64,000 nucleotides of DNA from Sporosarcina sp. P13 (GTDB lineage Bacteria > Bacillota > Bacilli > Bacillales_A > Planococcaceae). The notes under the pieces are model-generated. The model was not told the DNA's origin, did not search any database, and saw only the letters and a program-made list of their open reading frames with translations. Every line of letters begins with the position of its first letter. Positions within the stretch are counted from its first letter, which is position 1. The stretch lies in NCBI RefSeq assembly GCF_002743055.1, contig NZ_PDYM01000004.1, positions 90,826 through 154,825 on the forward strand, read 5' to 3'. A program made the position numbers and the translations under genes. This document shows, one piece after another, positions 63,746 to 64,000 of the stretch.

Positions 63746-63819
63746 GCGGGTGTAGTTTAGTGGTAAAACCTCAGCCTTCCAAGCTGATGATGAGGGTTCG
63801 ATTCCCTTCACCCGCTCCA
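63746..63819 (+). tRNA. tRNA-Gly (TCC)
   Basis: Acceptor GCGGGTG/CACCCGC, anticodon TCC in CTTCCAA, encoded CCA. It lies 146 bases before the 16S gene. Confidence 0.96.
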
Positions 63820-63965
63820 TATTACTTAATAAACTGAACCTTGAAAACTGAACAGCAAAACGTTAGCGAAATAAACGTTTGTGCATCGACTCTGTCGGTG
63901 ACATAAACAAAATGAGTATCTTAATTGATGCCAGCAAATGAAACTCGAGCTAATCGAATTTCTCT
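63820..63965 (+). other. rRNA operon leader
   Basis: The leader contains CCTTGAAAACTGAAC (about 63839-63853), a boxA-like antitermination motif typical of Bacillales rrn leaders. No separate strong promoter is visible, so the rRNA may be read from the tRNA promoters. Confidence 0.7.
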
Positions 63966-64000
63966 TTTATGGAGAGTTTGATCCTGGCTCAGGACGAACG
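63966..64000 (+). rRNA. 16S rRNA, 5' end (partial)
   Basis: The universal 16S start GAGAGTTTGATCCTGGCTCA occurs at 63972-63991, running to the window edge. Confidence 0.97.

Overview
The window is chromosomal DNA of a low-to-moderate GC, Gram-positive Bacillales bacterium. The protein families, strong Shine-Dalgarno sites and frequent TTG/GTG starts suggest a Planococcaceae member such as Sporosarcina; this is inferred from resemblance, not proven. Gene order from about 43.4 kb to the end (ddl, murF, esterase, cshA, ydbS, ydbT, rhomboid, acpS, ydcC, alr, ndoAI, ndoA, rsbR to rsbX with sigB, tex, sprT-like, tRNAs) closely follows the ydb-ydc-sigB-trnS region of Bacillus subtilis. I found no prophage, insertion sequence or CRISPR array.

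Layout. 0-6.6 kb: phosphate ABC permeases pstC/pstA (no pstB follows), a reverse-strand block (methyltransferase, nitroreductase, deaminase), a VOC protein and hflX. 6.8-11.8 kb: a lipoprotein gene, an unexplained structured GC-rich element, and a Fur-box-controlled siderophore importer (yclNOPQ type). 11.8-12.1 kb: a 42-bp tandem repeat. 12.2-18.8 kb: niacin-type MFS carrier, two DNA glycosylases, YkvI, divergent hmp/nsrR, ppaC. 18.8-22.7 kb: FAD/Rieske oxidoreductase, a frameshifted yceI, murB and a KdpD-like universal stress protein. 22.9-28.7 kb: complete mrpABCDEFG Na+/H+ antiporter operon. 28.7-38.3 kb: CadC-like metal sensor with a cadO-like operator, acetyltransferases, mntR, cvfB, a DUF1002 protein, small stress proteins, an AraC regulator, yidC and a VanY-type peptidase. 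38.3-43.3 kb: cardiolipin synthase, a drug-type MFS carrier, an orphan 46-residue peptide gene, a PhnA-like protein and a RodA-type SEDS protein. 43.4-62.9 kb: the B. subtilis-like block. 63.1-64.0 kb: tRNA-Glu, Gln, Lys, Leu, Gly, then the start of a 16S rRNA gene.

How the parts work together. The general stress response is complete: stressosome genes rsbR/rsbS/rsbT, phosphatases rsbU/rsbX, the rsbV/rsbW switch and sigB. Three sites fit the SigB consensus: in front of rsbV (autoregulation), of a YtxH-like 116-residue protein, and of a 51-residue membrane peptide. The ndoAI/ndoA toxin-antitoxin pair sits just upstream. Cell-envelope genes (murB, rodA, ddl, murF, alr, vanY, cls) and metal or ion homeostasis (Fur boxes, mntR, CadC-like regulator, Mrp) dominate the rest.

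Most interesting leftovers: the structured element at 7.77-7.9 kb, the long cshA leader with mutually exclusive hairpins, the orphan peptide gene at 41.45 kb with paired inverted repeats and its own terminator, the single-base-deleted yceI, the cysteine-free uracil-DNA glycosylase homologue, the CadC-like repressor with no neighbouring efflux pump, and the GC-rich 50.8-kb repeat. None is shown here to be a new system; they are candidates.
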